This document shows positions 9,411-16,947 of a stretch of DNA of 64,000 bases, piece by piece (the stretch's first letter is position 1; each line of letters starts with the position of its first letter). The stretch lies in the NCBI GenBank assembly GCA_916988195.3, contig CAKASQ030000028.1, forward strand, positions 62,001 to 126,000, given 5' to 3'. The position numbers were made by a program, and so were the translations under genes. The DNA comes from Oscillospiraceae bacterium (lineage in GTDB: Bacteria; Bacillota; Clostridia; Oscillospirales; Oscillospiraceae). Under the pieces are notes generated by a model. The model was not told the origin of the DNA, searched no databases, and saw nothing but the letters and a program-made list of their open reading frames with translations.

Positions 9411-12400
9411 ATGCAGAACCTTCCGTTTGACCATTTATTCTGCAATTTCATACCGGGGCAATCGCTTTCCGGGAAGCTGGGCACGCTTGTCATTGAGCAC
9501 GCCGAGCTTTCGCGGGAGGAGCGCACGCTGACCCTCTGGCTGTTCAGTGAAGTCTACCTCACGCAAAAAGACGAGGCCGCGCTGAAAGACGGTTTGCAGG
9601 CGCAGTATGGCCTGCGGCGCGTCGAGCTGAACCTGCGCTTTCCCGAGTCGCTTTTGCCGAACATGGACTTTCGCGATCTTGCGCAGGTCTTTATCAAGGC
9701 CTACTCCCCTGCTGCTGGAAGTCTTGCGGGGGCAAAATATGAGCTGCTGGACAGCAAGCTCACCATCCACCTGCCCGCGAACGGCAAGGCGGATTTGGAG
9801 CCGCACATTCCCAAGGCGCAGAATTTCCTCAAATCGCGCTTCGGTACCTCCCCGGAGATTGAGATCACGGCGCACAGCGCATTAGAAGGCCGGGCGCTTT
9901 TTGATGAGACGGCCAGAATCCGCCGCGAGGCCATGGCGCAGGCCCCCGCCGTACAGGTAAAAGAGGCGGCAAAAAAAACGTCCTCGACTTCTTCCTCGCA
10001 AGCGCCCTCCGGAGACATGATCTTTGGCCGTCCATTCGGCGGCGAGGTCGTGAAGATGAAGGATTTGAACCTGGATATGTACCGCGTGGTCGTGGCGGGC
10101 AAGGTCTTCGCCGTCAACCACAAGGAGCTCAAAAAGCGCAACGCATGGGTCGTGAGCTTCGACGTGACTGACTACACCAGCTCCGTGCGCATCAACCAGT
10201 TCATGGAGAACGACAAGGCAAAGCCGATTTTAAGCGGCATCTCTCCCGGCATGTGGGTAAAAATTCAGGGCAAAATGACCTTTGACCGGTACGATAACGA
10301 GATGGTCATGCAGCCGAACGCCATTGTGAAGCTGCAAGCGCCCGTGCGGTTGGACACGGCTCCCGAAAAGCGCGTCGAGCTGCACCTTCATACCAACATG
10401 TCCTCGATGGACGCTTTAACCTCCGTCTTTCCCAAGGCGGGCCCGGACCGGAACGTCATCAAACGCGCCGAGAGCTGGGGGCACAAGGCCATCGCCATTA
10501 CCGACCACGGCGGCGCGCAGTCGTTCCCGAACGCGATGCACTCGGCCAAAAATATCAAGATCCTCTACGGCTGCGAGGGCTACTATGTCAACGATGTGGA
10601 CGACCGCATCGCCGTCCATGGAACGCTTGACGCAAGCTTTGACGACGAATACGTCGCCTTTGACCTCGAGACGACGGGTTTATCTTCTCAGCACGACACG
10701 ATCATCGAGATCGGCGCGGCAATCATGAAGCGCGATCAGGTGCTTGATACCTTCCAGACCTTCGTCGCGCCCGGGCGCAAGCTTCTTCCCAAGATCATCG
10801 AGCTCACGGGCATTACCGACCAGATGCTGGAGGGTGCGCCCACGGTTGAAGAAATTCTTCCGAAATTTCTGGACTTCGTGGGAGGACGGCCTCTTTGCGC
10901 CCACAACGCAGACTTTGACATCGGCTTCGTGACAGCCGCATGTGAGCGTTTGAATATTCCCTTCCAGCCGACCTATGTCGATACGCTCGTTCTAGCGCAG
11001 AATCTGATGCCGGATTTGGGAAAATACAAGCTGAACATCGTGGCGGACGCGCTGAGTCTGCCGGAATTCAACCACCACAGAGCCTCCGACGACGCGATCA
11101 CCTGCGGCTATCTCATGATGCGCTTCTGGAAAATGCTTGACGAACAGGGCGTGCATACGCTCAGCGCCGTGAATCCCCGCATGGCGGAGCTTCGCGCGGG
11201 CGGCCGCATTTTTGACCGCCGGGCAAAGCACATCATCGTGCTCGCCAAAAATTCGATTGGCCTCCGGAACCTCTACCGCCTCATTTCCTACGGCAACCTC
11301 AAGTATTTTAAGCGCGTGCCCATCATGCCGAAGTCCGAGCTTTTAAGATGGCGCGAGGGACTCATCATCGGCTCTGCCTGCGAGGCGGGCGAGCTCTTTC
11401 AGGCCGTTATCAATCACAAGAGCTGGGCCGAGCTCAAGCGCATCGCGGAATTTTATGACTATCTCGAGATCCAGCCCATCTGCAACAACCGCTTCATGCT
11501 GGAGAAGGGCATGGCAGAGGACGAAGAAGAGCTCCGGAGCTTCAACCGCACGATTGTAAAGCTGGGCGACGAGCTCGGAAAGCCCGTGGTCGCAACCGGC
11601 GACGTGCACTTTCTCGACCCCGAGGACGAAATTTACCGGCACATTCTGCTTGCTACCAAGCAGATGCCCGACGCGGACAAGCCGCTTCCCATCTACTTCA
11701 AAACGACCGACGAGATGCTGGAAGAATTCTCGTACTTGGGCGCGGAAAAGGCCTACGAGGTCGTCGTCAAGAACACAAACATGATCGCCGACTGGTGTGA
11801 GACTGTTCGCCCGGTCCCCCACAACCTCTTTGCGCCGAAAATCGAAAACTCTGTGGAAGACCTCAAGGCCCTCGTCTACGGCAAGCTCCACCGGCTCTAC
11901 GGCGAAAATCCGCCCGAGCTCATTCAAAAGCGCGTGGATACGGAGATGCACGACATCATCTCGTGCCACTATGACGTGATCTACATGTCGGCGCAGAAAC
12001 TGGTGCAGAACTCGCTCGAGCACGGGTACCTGGTCGGCTCCCGAGGCTCGGTCGGCTCGTCGATCGTCGCTTTTATGTCGGGCATTACAGAGGTCAACTC
12101 CTTCCCGCCGCATTACAGGTGTCCCAAGTGCCAGTTCACGACCTTCGAGGTGCCGGATGACTGCGCCTGCGGCGCGGATCTACCGGACGCGGTGTGTCCC
12201 AAATGCGGCACGCAGTTAGATAAAGACGGCTTCAACATCCCGTTTGAAACCTTCCTCGGCTTCGGCGGCGATAAAGTCCCTGATATCGACCTCAACTTCT
12301 CGGGCGAGTATCAGGCGCGCGCGCACGCCTACTGCGTCGAGATGTTCGGCTCCGACCATGTTTTCAGAGCCGGAACCATCGGCACGGTCGCGGAAAAAAC

Positions 12401-13706
12401 GGCCTACGGCTACGTCAAAAAGTATCTCTCCGAGCGCGAGATAACCGTCAGCAAGGCCGAGGAAAACCGGCTCGCGTCCGGCTGCGTCGATGTCAAGCGC
12501 ACGACCGGCCAGCATCCGGGCGGCCTCGTCGTTATCCCGCAGGAGAACGAAATCTGGGACTTCTGCCCCGTGCAGCACCCTGCTGATGACAAGGACTCCG
12601 AGTGGATCACGACGCACTTTGAATACCACTCGATGGAGGAAAACCTTCTCAAGCTCGACATGCTGGGCCACGATGACCCGACGATGATCCGCATGCTCGA
12701 GGACTTAACTGGCGTGGACGCGCAGAAAATCCCGCTGGATGATAAGGACACGATGTCCATCTTCACGTCCAGCAAGGTCCTCGGCTTTGAAAACGACCCC
12801 ATCTTAGGCCCCGTCGGCTCCTGCGCGATCCCGGAGTTCGGCACGGGCTTCACGCGCGGCATGCTCCAGGAGACGCAGCCGACGAAATTCGATACGCTCA
12901 TTCGCCTCTCGGGCTTTTCGCACGGCACGGACGTTTGGCTCGGCAACGCACGCGATCTGATTTTGTCCAAGACCGCCTCCGTCAACGACGCCATCGGCTG
13001 CCGCGACGATATCATGCTGTACTTAATCAAATGCGGCATGCCCGAAAAGCGCTCGTTCAAGATCATGGAGGCTGTCCGAAAAGGCAGGGGCCTTCCCGAG
13101 GGCGCGGAGGACGAGATGAAGGCCGCGGGCGTGCCGGAGTGGTACATCGGCTCGTGCAAAAAGATCAAATACCTCTTCCCGAAGGCGCACGCAACGGCGT
13201 ATGTTATGATGGCCTTCCGCATCGCGTGGTTTAAGGTCCATGAGCCGCTGGCATTCTACGCGGCGTACTTTTACCGCAGGAGCCAGAAGGGCGGCTTCGA
13301 CGCGGCGATGATGACGCACGGCATTGACCTTGTCAAGCAGAAGCTCCAGGAGATCGACGAAGCGGAGGACGCAACGGCGAAGGACGACGATCTGTTCACG
13401 ACGCTGGAGGTCTGCTACGAATTTTATCTGCGCGGCTTTACGTTCGCGCCCATCGACCTCTACCGCTCGCACGCAACAAGATTCGTGATCGAAGACGGAA
13501 AGCTCCTTCCGCCCTTCGTTTCCGTCTCGGGTCTCGGCGAAACGGCGGCGTGGGACATCATGGAGGGCCGCGAGGGAAAGGAATTTTTGTCTATTGAGGA
13601 GTTTTCCCTTGCCTGCCCGAAGGTGTCGAAAACGCACATTGAAAATCTCAAGGCCGCCGGCGCGTTCGGAGACCTCCCGGAAACGAGCCAGATCACCCTT
13701 TTTTGA
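9411..13706 (+). CDS. polC: DNA polymerase III alpha subunit, PolC type
   Basis: Main replicative polymerase of low-GC Gram-positives with built-in 3'-5' proofreading. 1431 residues, the family length. Order of domains: N-terminal region, OB fold (VVVAGKVFAVNHKELKKRN, about residue 226), PHP domain split by the exonuclease (ELHLHTNMSSMD, about 322), DEDDh exonuclease starting FDLETTGL at about 416, four-cysteine zinc module (CPKC...CACG...CPKC, about 903-935), polymerase active site PDIDLNFSGEY at about 957, and thumb/fingers with KAHATAYVMMAFR. Translation probably starts at the ATG 9411 after GAGGAACC. Its presence supports Firmicute origin. Confidence 0.97.
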   Translation: MQNLPFDHLFCNFIPGQSLSGKLGTLVIEHAELSREERTLTLWLFSEVYLTQKDEAALKDGLQAQYGLRRVELNLRFPESLLPNMDFRDLAQVFIKAYSPAAGSLAGAKYELLDSKLTIHLPANGKADLEPHIPKAQNFLKSRFGTSPEIEITAHSALEGRALFDETARIRREAMAQAPAVQVKEAAKKTSSTSSSQAPSGDMIFGRPFGGEVVKMKDLNLDMYRVVVAGKVFAVNHKELKKRNAWVVSFDVTDYTSSVRINQFMENDKAKPILSGISPGMWVKIQGKMTFDRYDNEMVMQPNAIVKLQAPVRLDTAPEKRVELHLHTNMSSMDALTSVFPKAGPDRNVIKRAESWGHKAIAITDHGGAQSFPNAMHSAKNIKILYGCEGYYVNDVDDRIAVHGTLDASFDDEYVAFDLETTGLSSQHDTIIEIGAAIMKRDQVLDTFQTFVAPGRKLLPKIIELTGITDQMLEGAPTVEEILPKFLDFVGGRPLCAHNADFDIGFVTAACERLNIPFQPTYVDTLVLAQNLMPDLGKYKLNIVADALSLPEFNHHRASDDAITCGYLMMRFWKMLDEQGVHTLSAVNPRMAELRAGGRIFDRRAKHIIVLAKNSIGLRNLYRLISYGNLKYFKRVPIMPKSELLRWREGLIIGSACEAGELFQAVINHKSWAELKRIAEFYDYLEIQPICNNRFMLEKGMAEDEEELRSFNRTIVKLGDELGKPVVATGDVHFLDPEDEIYRHILLATKQMPDADKPLPIYFKTTDEMLEEFSYLGAEKAYEVVVKNTNMIADWCETVRPVPHNLFAPKIENSVEDLKALVYGKLHRLYGENPPELIQKRVDTEMHDIISCHYDVIYMSAQKLVQNSLEHGYLVGSRGSVGSSIVAFMSGITEVNSFPPHYRCPKCQFTTFEVPDDCACGADLPDAVCPKCGTQLDKDGFNIPFETFLGFGGDKVPDIDLNFSGEYQARAHAYCVEMFGSDHVFRAGTIGTVAEKTAYGYVKKYLSEREITVSKAEENRLASGCVDVKRTTGQHPGGLVVIPQENEIWDFCPVQHPADDKDSEWITTHFEYHSMEENLLKLDMLGHDDPTMIRMLEDLTGVDAQKIPLDDKDTMSIFTSSKVLGFENDPILGPVGSCAIPEFGTGFTRGMLQETQPTKFDTLIRLSGFSHGTDVWLGNARDLILSKTASVNDAIGCRDDIMLYLIKCGMPEKRSFKIMEAVRKGRGLPEGAEDEMKAAGVPEWYIGSCKKIKYLFPKAHATAYVMMAFRIAWFKVHEPLAFYAAYFYRRSQKGGFDAAMMTHGIDLVKQKLQEIDEAEDATAKDDDLFTTLEVCYEFYLRGFTFAPIDLYRSHATRFVIEDGKLLPPFVSVSGLGETAAWDIMEGREGKEFLSIEEFSLACPKVSKTHIENLKAAGAFGDLPETSQITLF

Positions 13707-13712
13707 GCGCAC

Positions 13713-13744
13713 AAAAGCGCAGATGCAGCTGCATCTGCGCTTTT
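13713..13744 (+). terminator. Intrinsic terminator of polC
   Basis: A perfect 32-nt palindrome (AAAAGCGCAGATGCAG then its complement) whose right arm ends in TTTT, 6 nt after the polC stop. Confidence 0.85.
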
Positions 13745-13782
13745 GTTATGCCAAGTATTCCAAGGAATCTGCCCTCCTACCC

Positions 13783-13887
13783 GTAGGGGTCGATGCCCAC
13801 ATCGCCCCGTTGGGAATGATCGAATTCGCATTGGATTTGCATAAAATCGTTTTGTACCGCCGGGTCGATGTGGGCATCGACCCCTAC
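13783..13887. repeat. REPIN-like repeat, family 1, copy C
   Basis: 105 bp, GTAG to CTAC. Left arm mixes GTCGATG and CATCGCC halves (one G-U type mismatch in its hairpin), right arm is GGTCGATG-TGGG-CATCGACC. The spacer holds TCGAATTCGC. Confidence 0.82.
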
Positions 13888-13907
13888 GCATTGATTCAGG
13901 AAATCCT

Positions 13908-13937
13908 GTAGGGGCGGACGCCTCTGTCCGCCCCTAC
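13908..13937. repeat. Solo family 1 hairpin module
   Basis: 30 bp GTAGGGGCGGACGCCTCTGT...CCCCTAC: a single type 1 arm hairpin with both GTAG and CTAC ends, 20 nt from copy C and close to the end of the downstream minus-strand gene. It shows that a single hairpin can exist without its inverted partner. Confidence 0.75.
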
Positions 13938-13951
13938 GAGATGGTGCGTCC

Positions 13952-14893
13952 TCAGAATGTGGCCACCTGCTGCTCGGCGGGGACGGCAGGGCTGATGGAA
14001 ATGGCGTTCAGGATCGGCCCCACACCGCGATAGAGGCTGTGGTAGCGGACCTCTACCTCTGCTTTGACCATGACCCAGGATCTTGCCTTAAGCCCTTCGG
14101 CTCCCACAAAGCGGCAGGGAAGCCCCATGAAGGTGATGTCCGCTTCGCAGCAGGTCATGACGAACCGGCCAGGGGCGAACATGCCCTCTTTTTCCTTGCG
14201 GAGCCTTGCGACTTGCCCCTTGAACTCGACGGTTTTGCCCTTATACTTGTCGGGCTCCTCGGTGATGTCGCGGTAAAAGAGCGCGTAGTCCTCGTCTTCG
14301 ATCTTCACGACCGGCGCGTTCAGATCAAACGGCAGCGGGTCTTCGATGTCGTCCTGCTTTGTCGTGCCGTCGGTGTATTCATAAAGGATGTTGATGCGGC
14401 GGTTGACGGCTCTTGCGATTTTGTGATACTCCATCACGTCTGTTCCGGGCGCCATGCGGTTAAAGACCACGAGCTCCGCGCCCGCGAGCTTATCGACCGT
14501 CAGCTGGCGCATGTTCTGATTGTAGGACAAAAACGTGTTCGCGTCCGCGAACATGACCTCCTGCGCGATCTGCCAGGTGTCGGGCGTTTTCAGATAGAAG
14601 TCCGCCGCAAGATGCATCCCGTTGAGCTCGACGATCACGCGCTCGGCATGGTGCTTTTTGCGAAGCGCCTCCAGCTTTTCCTCGCTCAGGCCTTCGTAAT
14701 CCATCGTCTCAATGTAGACGTTCTGGGAGGGGTAGGTGGAAATGTCGTATTCCTCCTCGCCCTCCTCGAAGACCAGCAGCAGCGTCTTTTCTCCCGCGTT
14801 GAAGCGCTCATCTTCCAGCGTCTCCTGAATGAACTTCGTCTTGCCGGACTCGAGAAAGCCCGTGAAGACGTACATCGGAATGGTATTGGGCAT
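13952..14893 (-). CDS. CobW-like P-loop GTPase with C-terminal TIGR03943/DUF1980-like domain
   Basis: 313 residues. The N-terminal half is COG0523-like with a P-loop GFLESGKTKF at about residues 12-21, but the CxCC metal site normally found 45-50 residues later is absent. From about residue 205 the protein resembles the C-terminal domain of YcgQ-type (TIGR03943) proteins: YRDITEEPDKYKGKTVEFKG, FVMTCCEADITFMGLPC and a terminal beta-rich segment. It follows the His-rich GTPase gene by 9 nt on the same strand, so the two are surely one operon and may work as a pair in metal delivery. The fusion assignment is from memory of the families; function is inferred. Homologous proteins may be annotated simply as GTPases. 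Confidence 0.7.
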   Translation of the reverse strand: MPNTIPMYVFTGFLESGKTKFIQETLEDERFNAGEKTLLLVFEEGEEEYDISTYPSQNVYIETMDYEGLSEEKLEALRKKHHAERVIVELNGMHLAADFYLKTPDTWQIAQEVMFADANTFLSYNQNMRQLTVDKLAGAELVVFNRMAPGTDVMEYHKIARAVNRRINILYEYTDGTTKQDDIEDPLPFDLNAPVVKIEDEDYALFYRDITEEPDKYKGKTVEFKGQVARLRKEKEGMFAPGRFVMTCCEADITFMGLPCRFVGAEGLKARSWVMVKAEVEVRYHSLYRGVGPILNAISISPAVPAEQQVATF

Positions 14894-14902
14894 AGGGCCT
14901 CC

Positions 14903-16102
14903 TTATTCTCCGAAGAGCGAAGCGATGGCGCTTTCGTTGAGCTTCGAGCCGATGACGCAGACGCGGCCCGTGATCATTGCGCCGCCCTCGCGGATATCGC
15001 TCTCGCCGGGCACGTAGTCGAAGTGAATCCAGCGCTCCGAATCCTGCGAGGCGACATAGCCCTTTGCGCGCAGCACCATACCGTATTCCGCGGCGTTCTC
15101 CAGCTGCTTCAGAATGCCCTCGATCTGCTCGGTCGTGAACTTTTTGTGCGTCTCCATGCCCCAGCTGACGAAGACCTCGTCCGCGTCGTGGCCGTGGTGA
15201 TGGTGATGATGGTGGTGGTGCTCGTGCTCGTCGTCATCCTCATCGTCATGATGGTGGTGGCAGGAGCACTCCGGGTCGTCGCACTCGTCGTCATCATCGT
15301 GGTCATGATGATGGTGATGATGCTCATGCTCGTCCTCATCCTCGTCGTCGTGATGGTGATGATGGTGCTCATGCTCATCCTCGTCCTCATCGTCGTGATG
15401 GTGGTGGCAGGAGCAGTTCGGGTCGTCGCACTCGTCGTCATCGTCGTGATCATGATGATGGTGCTCGTGCGCCTCCTTTTCAAGCTCCTCGAGCTCCATC
15501 GCAATGGAGGTCTTCTGCTCCATGGCGGCCATCAGCTGCTCGCCGGTGAGCTGGTCCCACGGGGTCGTGACGAGCACGGCGTTGGGGTTGTGGTCGCGGA
15601 TGAGCTTGACGCACTCGTCGAGCTTTTGCTCCGAAACATTCTGCGTGCGCGAGAGGATGATCGTGTTGGCGGTTTCGATCTGGTTGTTGTAGAACTCGCC
15701 GAAGTTTTTCATATACATCTTGCACTTCGTCGCGTCGGCCACGGTCACAAAGTTTCCGAGTGTCACATCGTCGGTCGTGACCTTGCGCACGGCGCCGATG
15801 ACATCCGAGAGCTTACCGACGCCGGACGGCTCAATTAAGATGCGGTCGGGCGCGTACTCGGCAATGACCTTCTTGAGCGCTCTTCCGAAGTCGCCCACGA
15901 GCGAGCAGCAGATGCAGCCGGAGTTCATCTCGGTGATGTTGATGCCGGCCTCCTGCAAAAAGCCTCCGTCAATGCCGATCTCGCCGAACTCGTTTTCGAT
16001 CAGAACGAGCTTCTGGCCGTGGTAGGCTTCCTGGATCATCTTCTTGATGAGCGTCGTCTTGCCCGCGCCGAGAAAACCGGAGTAAATATCAATTTTTGTC
16101 AT
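14903..16102 (-). CDS. COG0523 (CobW/ZNG1-type) GTP-binding metallochaperone with long His-rich insert
   Basis: 399 residues. P-loop GFLGAGKTTL at 9-18, the metal-binding SGCICC with Cys at 63, 65 and 66, and a CobW C-terminal domain (from about 310) are typical of GTPases that insert or traffic zinc, cobalt or similar ions. Between them, residues about 209-306 are almost only His, Asp, Glu and Cys: about 40 His, with two copies of a DDDDECDDPxCSCHHHH unit. Known members carry short His stretches here; this one is very long. It heads a two-gene operon behind a good promoter. No metal specificity can be assigned from sequence; a zinc-responsive operator was sought and not found. Confidence 0.88.
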   Translation of the reverse strand: MTKIDIYSGFLGAGKTTLIKKMIQEAYHGQKLVLIENEFGEIGIDGGFLQEAGINITEMNSGCICCSLVGDFGRALKKVIAEYAPDRILIEPSGVGKLSDVIGAVRKVTTDDVTLGNFVTVADATKCKMYMKNFGEFYNNQIETANTIILSRTQNVSEQKLDECVKLIRDHNPNAVLVTTPWDQLTGEQLMAAMEQKTSIAMELEELEKEAHEHHHHDHDDDDECDDPNCSCHHHHDDEDEDEHEHHHHHHDDEDEDEHEHHHHHHDHDDDDECDDPECSCHHHHDDEDDDEHEHHHHHHHHHGHDADEVFVSWGMETHKKFTTEQIEGILKQLENAAEYGMVLRAKGYVASQDSERWIHFDYVPGESDIREGGAMITGRVCVIGSKLNESAIASLFGE

Positions 16103-16139
16103 ACAAAAACACCTTCTGTTTTATTTTTTACCGTAGTTA

Positions 16140-16168
16140 AGTATAGCACCTCTGTCAAGCGGTATCAA
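16140..16168 (-). promoter_or_regulatory. Promoter of the COG0523 operon
   Basis: Minus strand TTGATA, 17 nt, TATACT, with transcription expected near 16133. A near-palindrome TTAACTACGGTAA lies right after the -10 and could be an operator, but it does not match a known Zur box. Confidence 0.7.
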
Positions 16169-16209
16169 GCGGATTTCTCAGCCGGATTTCAAATTCCGGC
16201 GAAAAGCGA

Positions 16210-16238
16210 TTGACAAACGACGGCCGATATGATAAGAT
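16210..16238 (+). promoter_or_regulatory. Promoter of the tRNA-Ser pair
   Basis: TTGACA, 17 nt, TAAGAT, about 27 nt before the first tRNA. Confidence 0.75.
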
Positions 16239-16264
16239 AATATCCGGCTTTGGAGCCAGTATTC

Positions 16265-16353
16265 GGAGAGATGTCCGAGCGGTTTAAGGAGCTGGTCTTG
16301 AAAACCAGTGACACAGCAATGTGCCGTGGGTTCGAATCCCACTCTCTCCGCCA
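16265..16353 (+). tRNA. tRNA-Ser (anticodon TGA)
   Basis: Acceptor GGAGAGA (16265-16271) pairs with TCTCTCC (16343-16349); anticodon stem CTGGT/ACCAG holds loop CTTGAAA with anticodon TGA; a long variable arm and T loop TTCGAAT are present. Discriminator G and an encoded CCA end the gene. Confidence 0.95.
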
Positions 16354-16388
16354 TTTCTTTCCTGCATACGGATTTCATTTTTCGACCT

Positions 16389-16480
16389 GCGGAAGTACCC
16401 AAGAGGCCGAAGGGGCTCCCCTGCTAAGGGAGTAGTCGTCTAAAAAGCGAGCGAGAGTTCGAATCTCTCCTTCCGCGCCA
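16389..16480 (+). tRNA. tRNA-Ser (anticodon GCT)
   Basis: Acceptor GCGGAAG (16389-16395) pairs with CTTCCGC (16470-16476). Anticodon stem CTCCC/GGGAG encloses CTGCTAA, anticodon GCT. The variable arm is long as in all tRNA-Ser, and CCA is encoded. It lies 35 nt after the TGA isoacceptor, probably in the same transcript. Confidence 0.95.
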
Positions 16481-16523
16481 GAAACGGGCTTGAAAACACT
16501 GGTTTTCAAGCCCGTTTCTTTTT
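16481..16523 (+). terminator. Intrinsic terminator of the tRNA-Ser transcript
   Basis: Perfect 17-bp stem (GAAACGGGCTTGAAAAC) with loop ACTG and a TTTTT tail, starting directly after the CCA of the second tRNA. Confidence 0.92.
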
Positions 16524-16553
16524 CCGTTCCAAACACAGAGCGAACACAGCCGC

Positions 16554-16581
16554 TTGACATTTCTCGTTCGGAGCTTATAAT
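16554..16581 (+). promoter_or_regulatory. Promoter of the antisense (antitoxin) RNA
   Basis: TTGACA, 16 nt, TATAAT: the strongest promoter in the window by match to consensus. It directs a short RNA toward the toxin gene. Confidence 0.82.
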
Positions 16582-16587
16582 AAAGAT

Positions 16588-16678
16588 AGAAAGAGTGCTG
16601 CCGATAAGCGGTCAGCCTCTCATGAATACGATGAAGTAATCGCCGTACTTGTCGAGGGGACGGCGGTTACTTCTTTTT
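16588..16678 (+). ncRNA. Putative type I antitoxin antisense RNA (RatA-like)
   Basis: Predicted RNA of about 90 nt from the promoter at 16554-16581 to an intrinsic terminator with stem 16636-16646/16660-16670 (GTAATCGCCGT against ACGGCGGTTAC, one G-U) and tail TTCTTTTT. A structured GAGTGCTGCC...GGTCAGCCTCTC region forms its 5' part. It overlaps, in antisense, the last codons and the 3' untranslated region of the toxin gene on the minus strand. This matches the converging layout of TxpA/RatA-type loci. No protein is encoded. The 5' and 3' ends are inferred from promoter and terminator. Confidence 0.7.
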
Positions 16679-16762
16679 GTTCTGCAAAAAGATGAGCAGA
16701 AGCAGGTTGATCACACCAAGGAGTACATCAAAGAACAGGAATAATTCCTCATATGTAACCAT
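16667..16762 (-). CDS. Small hydrophobic holin-like type I toxin
   Basis: 31-residue peptide beginning MVTYEELFLFFDVLLGVINL and ending in Gln-Asn-Lys-Lys-Lys: a short acidic N terminus, one membrane-spanning segment of about 20 residues rich in Leu, Val, Phe and Ile, and a basic tail. This is the pattern of the putative holin-like toxins (Hol-Tox/TxpA-like) that damage the cytoplasmic membrane when expressed without their RNA antitoxin. The Shine-Dalgarno GGAGAGGGGG ends about 10 nt before the ATG at 16762. The antisense RNA covers its 3' end. Toxicity is inferred from family resemblance and arrangement. Confidence 0.75.
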   Translation of the reverse strand: MVTYEELFLFFDVLLGVINLLLLIFLQNKKK

Positions 16763-16769
16763 GCTGTAC

Positions 16770-16840
16770 CGACCCCCTCTCCTTGTTTCGGAGAGGGTTT
16801 TCAGAAGTCCTCTCCGGAATAAAAGCGGAGAGGCAAAACC
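16770..16840 (-). promoter_or_regulatory. Structured toxin leader with ribosome-site-sequestering hairpins
   Basis: On the minus strand, CCCTCTCC-GAAACAA-GGAGAGGG pairs the toxin Shine-Dalgarno into a stem, and just upstream CCTCTCCG...CGGAGAGG forms a second hairpin using the same heptamer. CCTCTCC occurs twice upstream of the ribosome site, so alternative pairings are possible. Together they suggest the primary toxin mRNA is poorly translated. Confidence 0.6.
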
Positions 16841-16886
16841 GCCTACCGTATATGGCAGCGCCCGCCCCTAAAATGGGGGTATTTTT

Positions 16887-16915
16887 ATTGTATCACAACG
16901 CGCGAAACTTGTCTA
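16887..16915 (-). promoter_or_regulatory. Promoter of the toxin gene
   Basis: Minus strand TAGACA, 17 nt, TACAAT. The leader to the ATG would be about 120 nt, unusually long for a 31-codon gene. Confidence 0.7.
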
Positions 16916-16947
16916 TTTTTCCCTGCCGCGAGGCAGGACTTTTTGTC

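Noticed and set aside
14039-15838. Long plus-strand open frame (599 codons) opposite the COG0523 genes
   Set aside because: It is antisense to the His-rich tract, giving runs of Val, Met and Ile from CAC/CAT complements; no ribosome site and no recognisable domain.
16133-16152. Zur-type operator in front of the COG0523 operon
   Set aside because: The near-palindrome TTAACTACGGTAA shares only its ends with the known Zur consensus; not enough to call.
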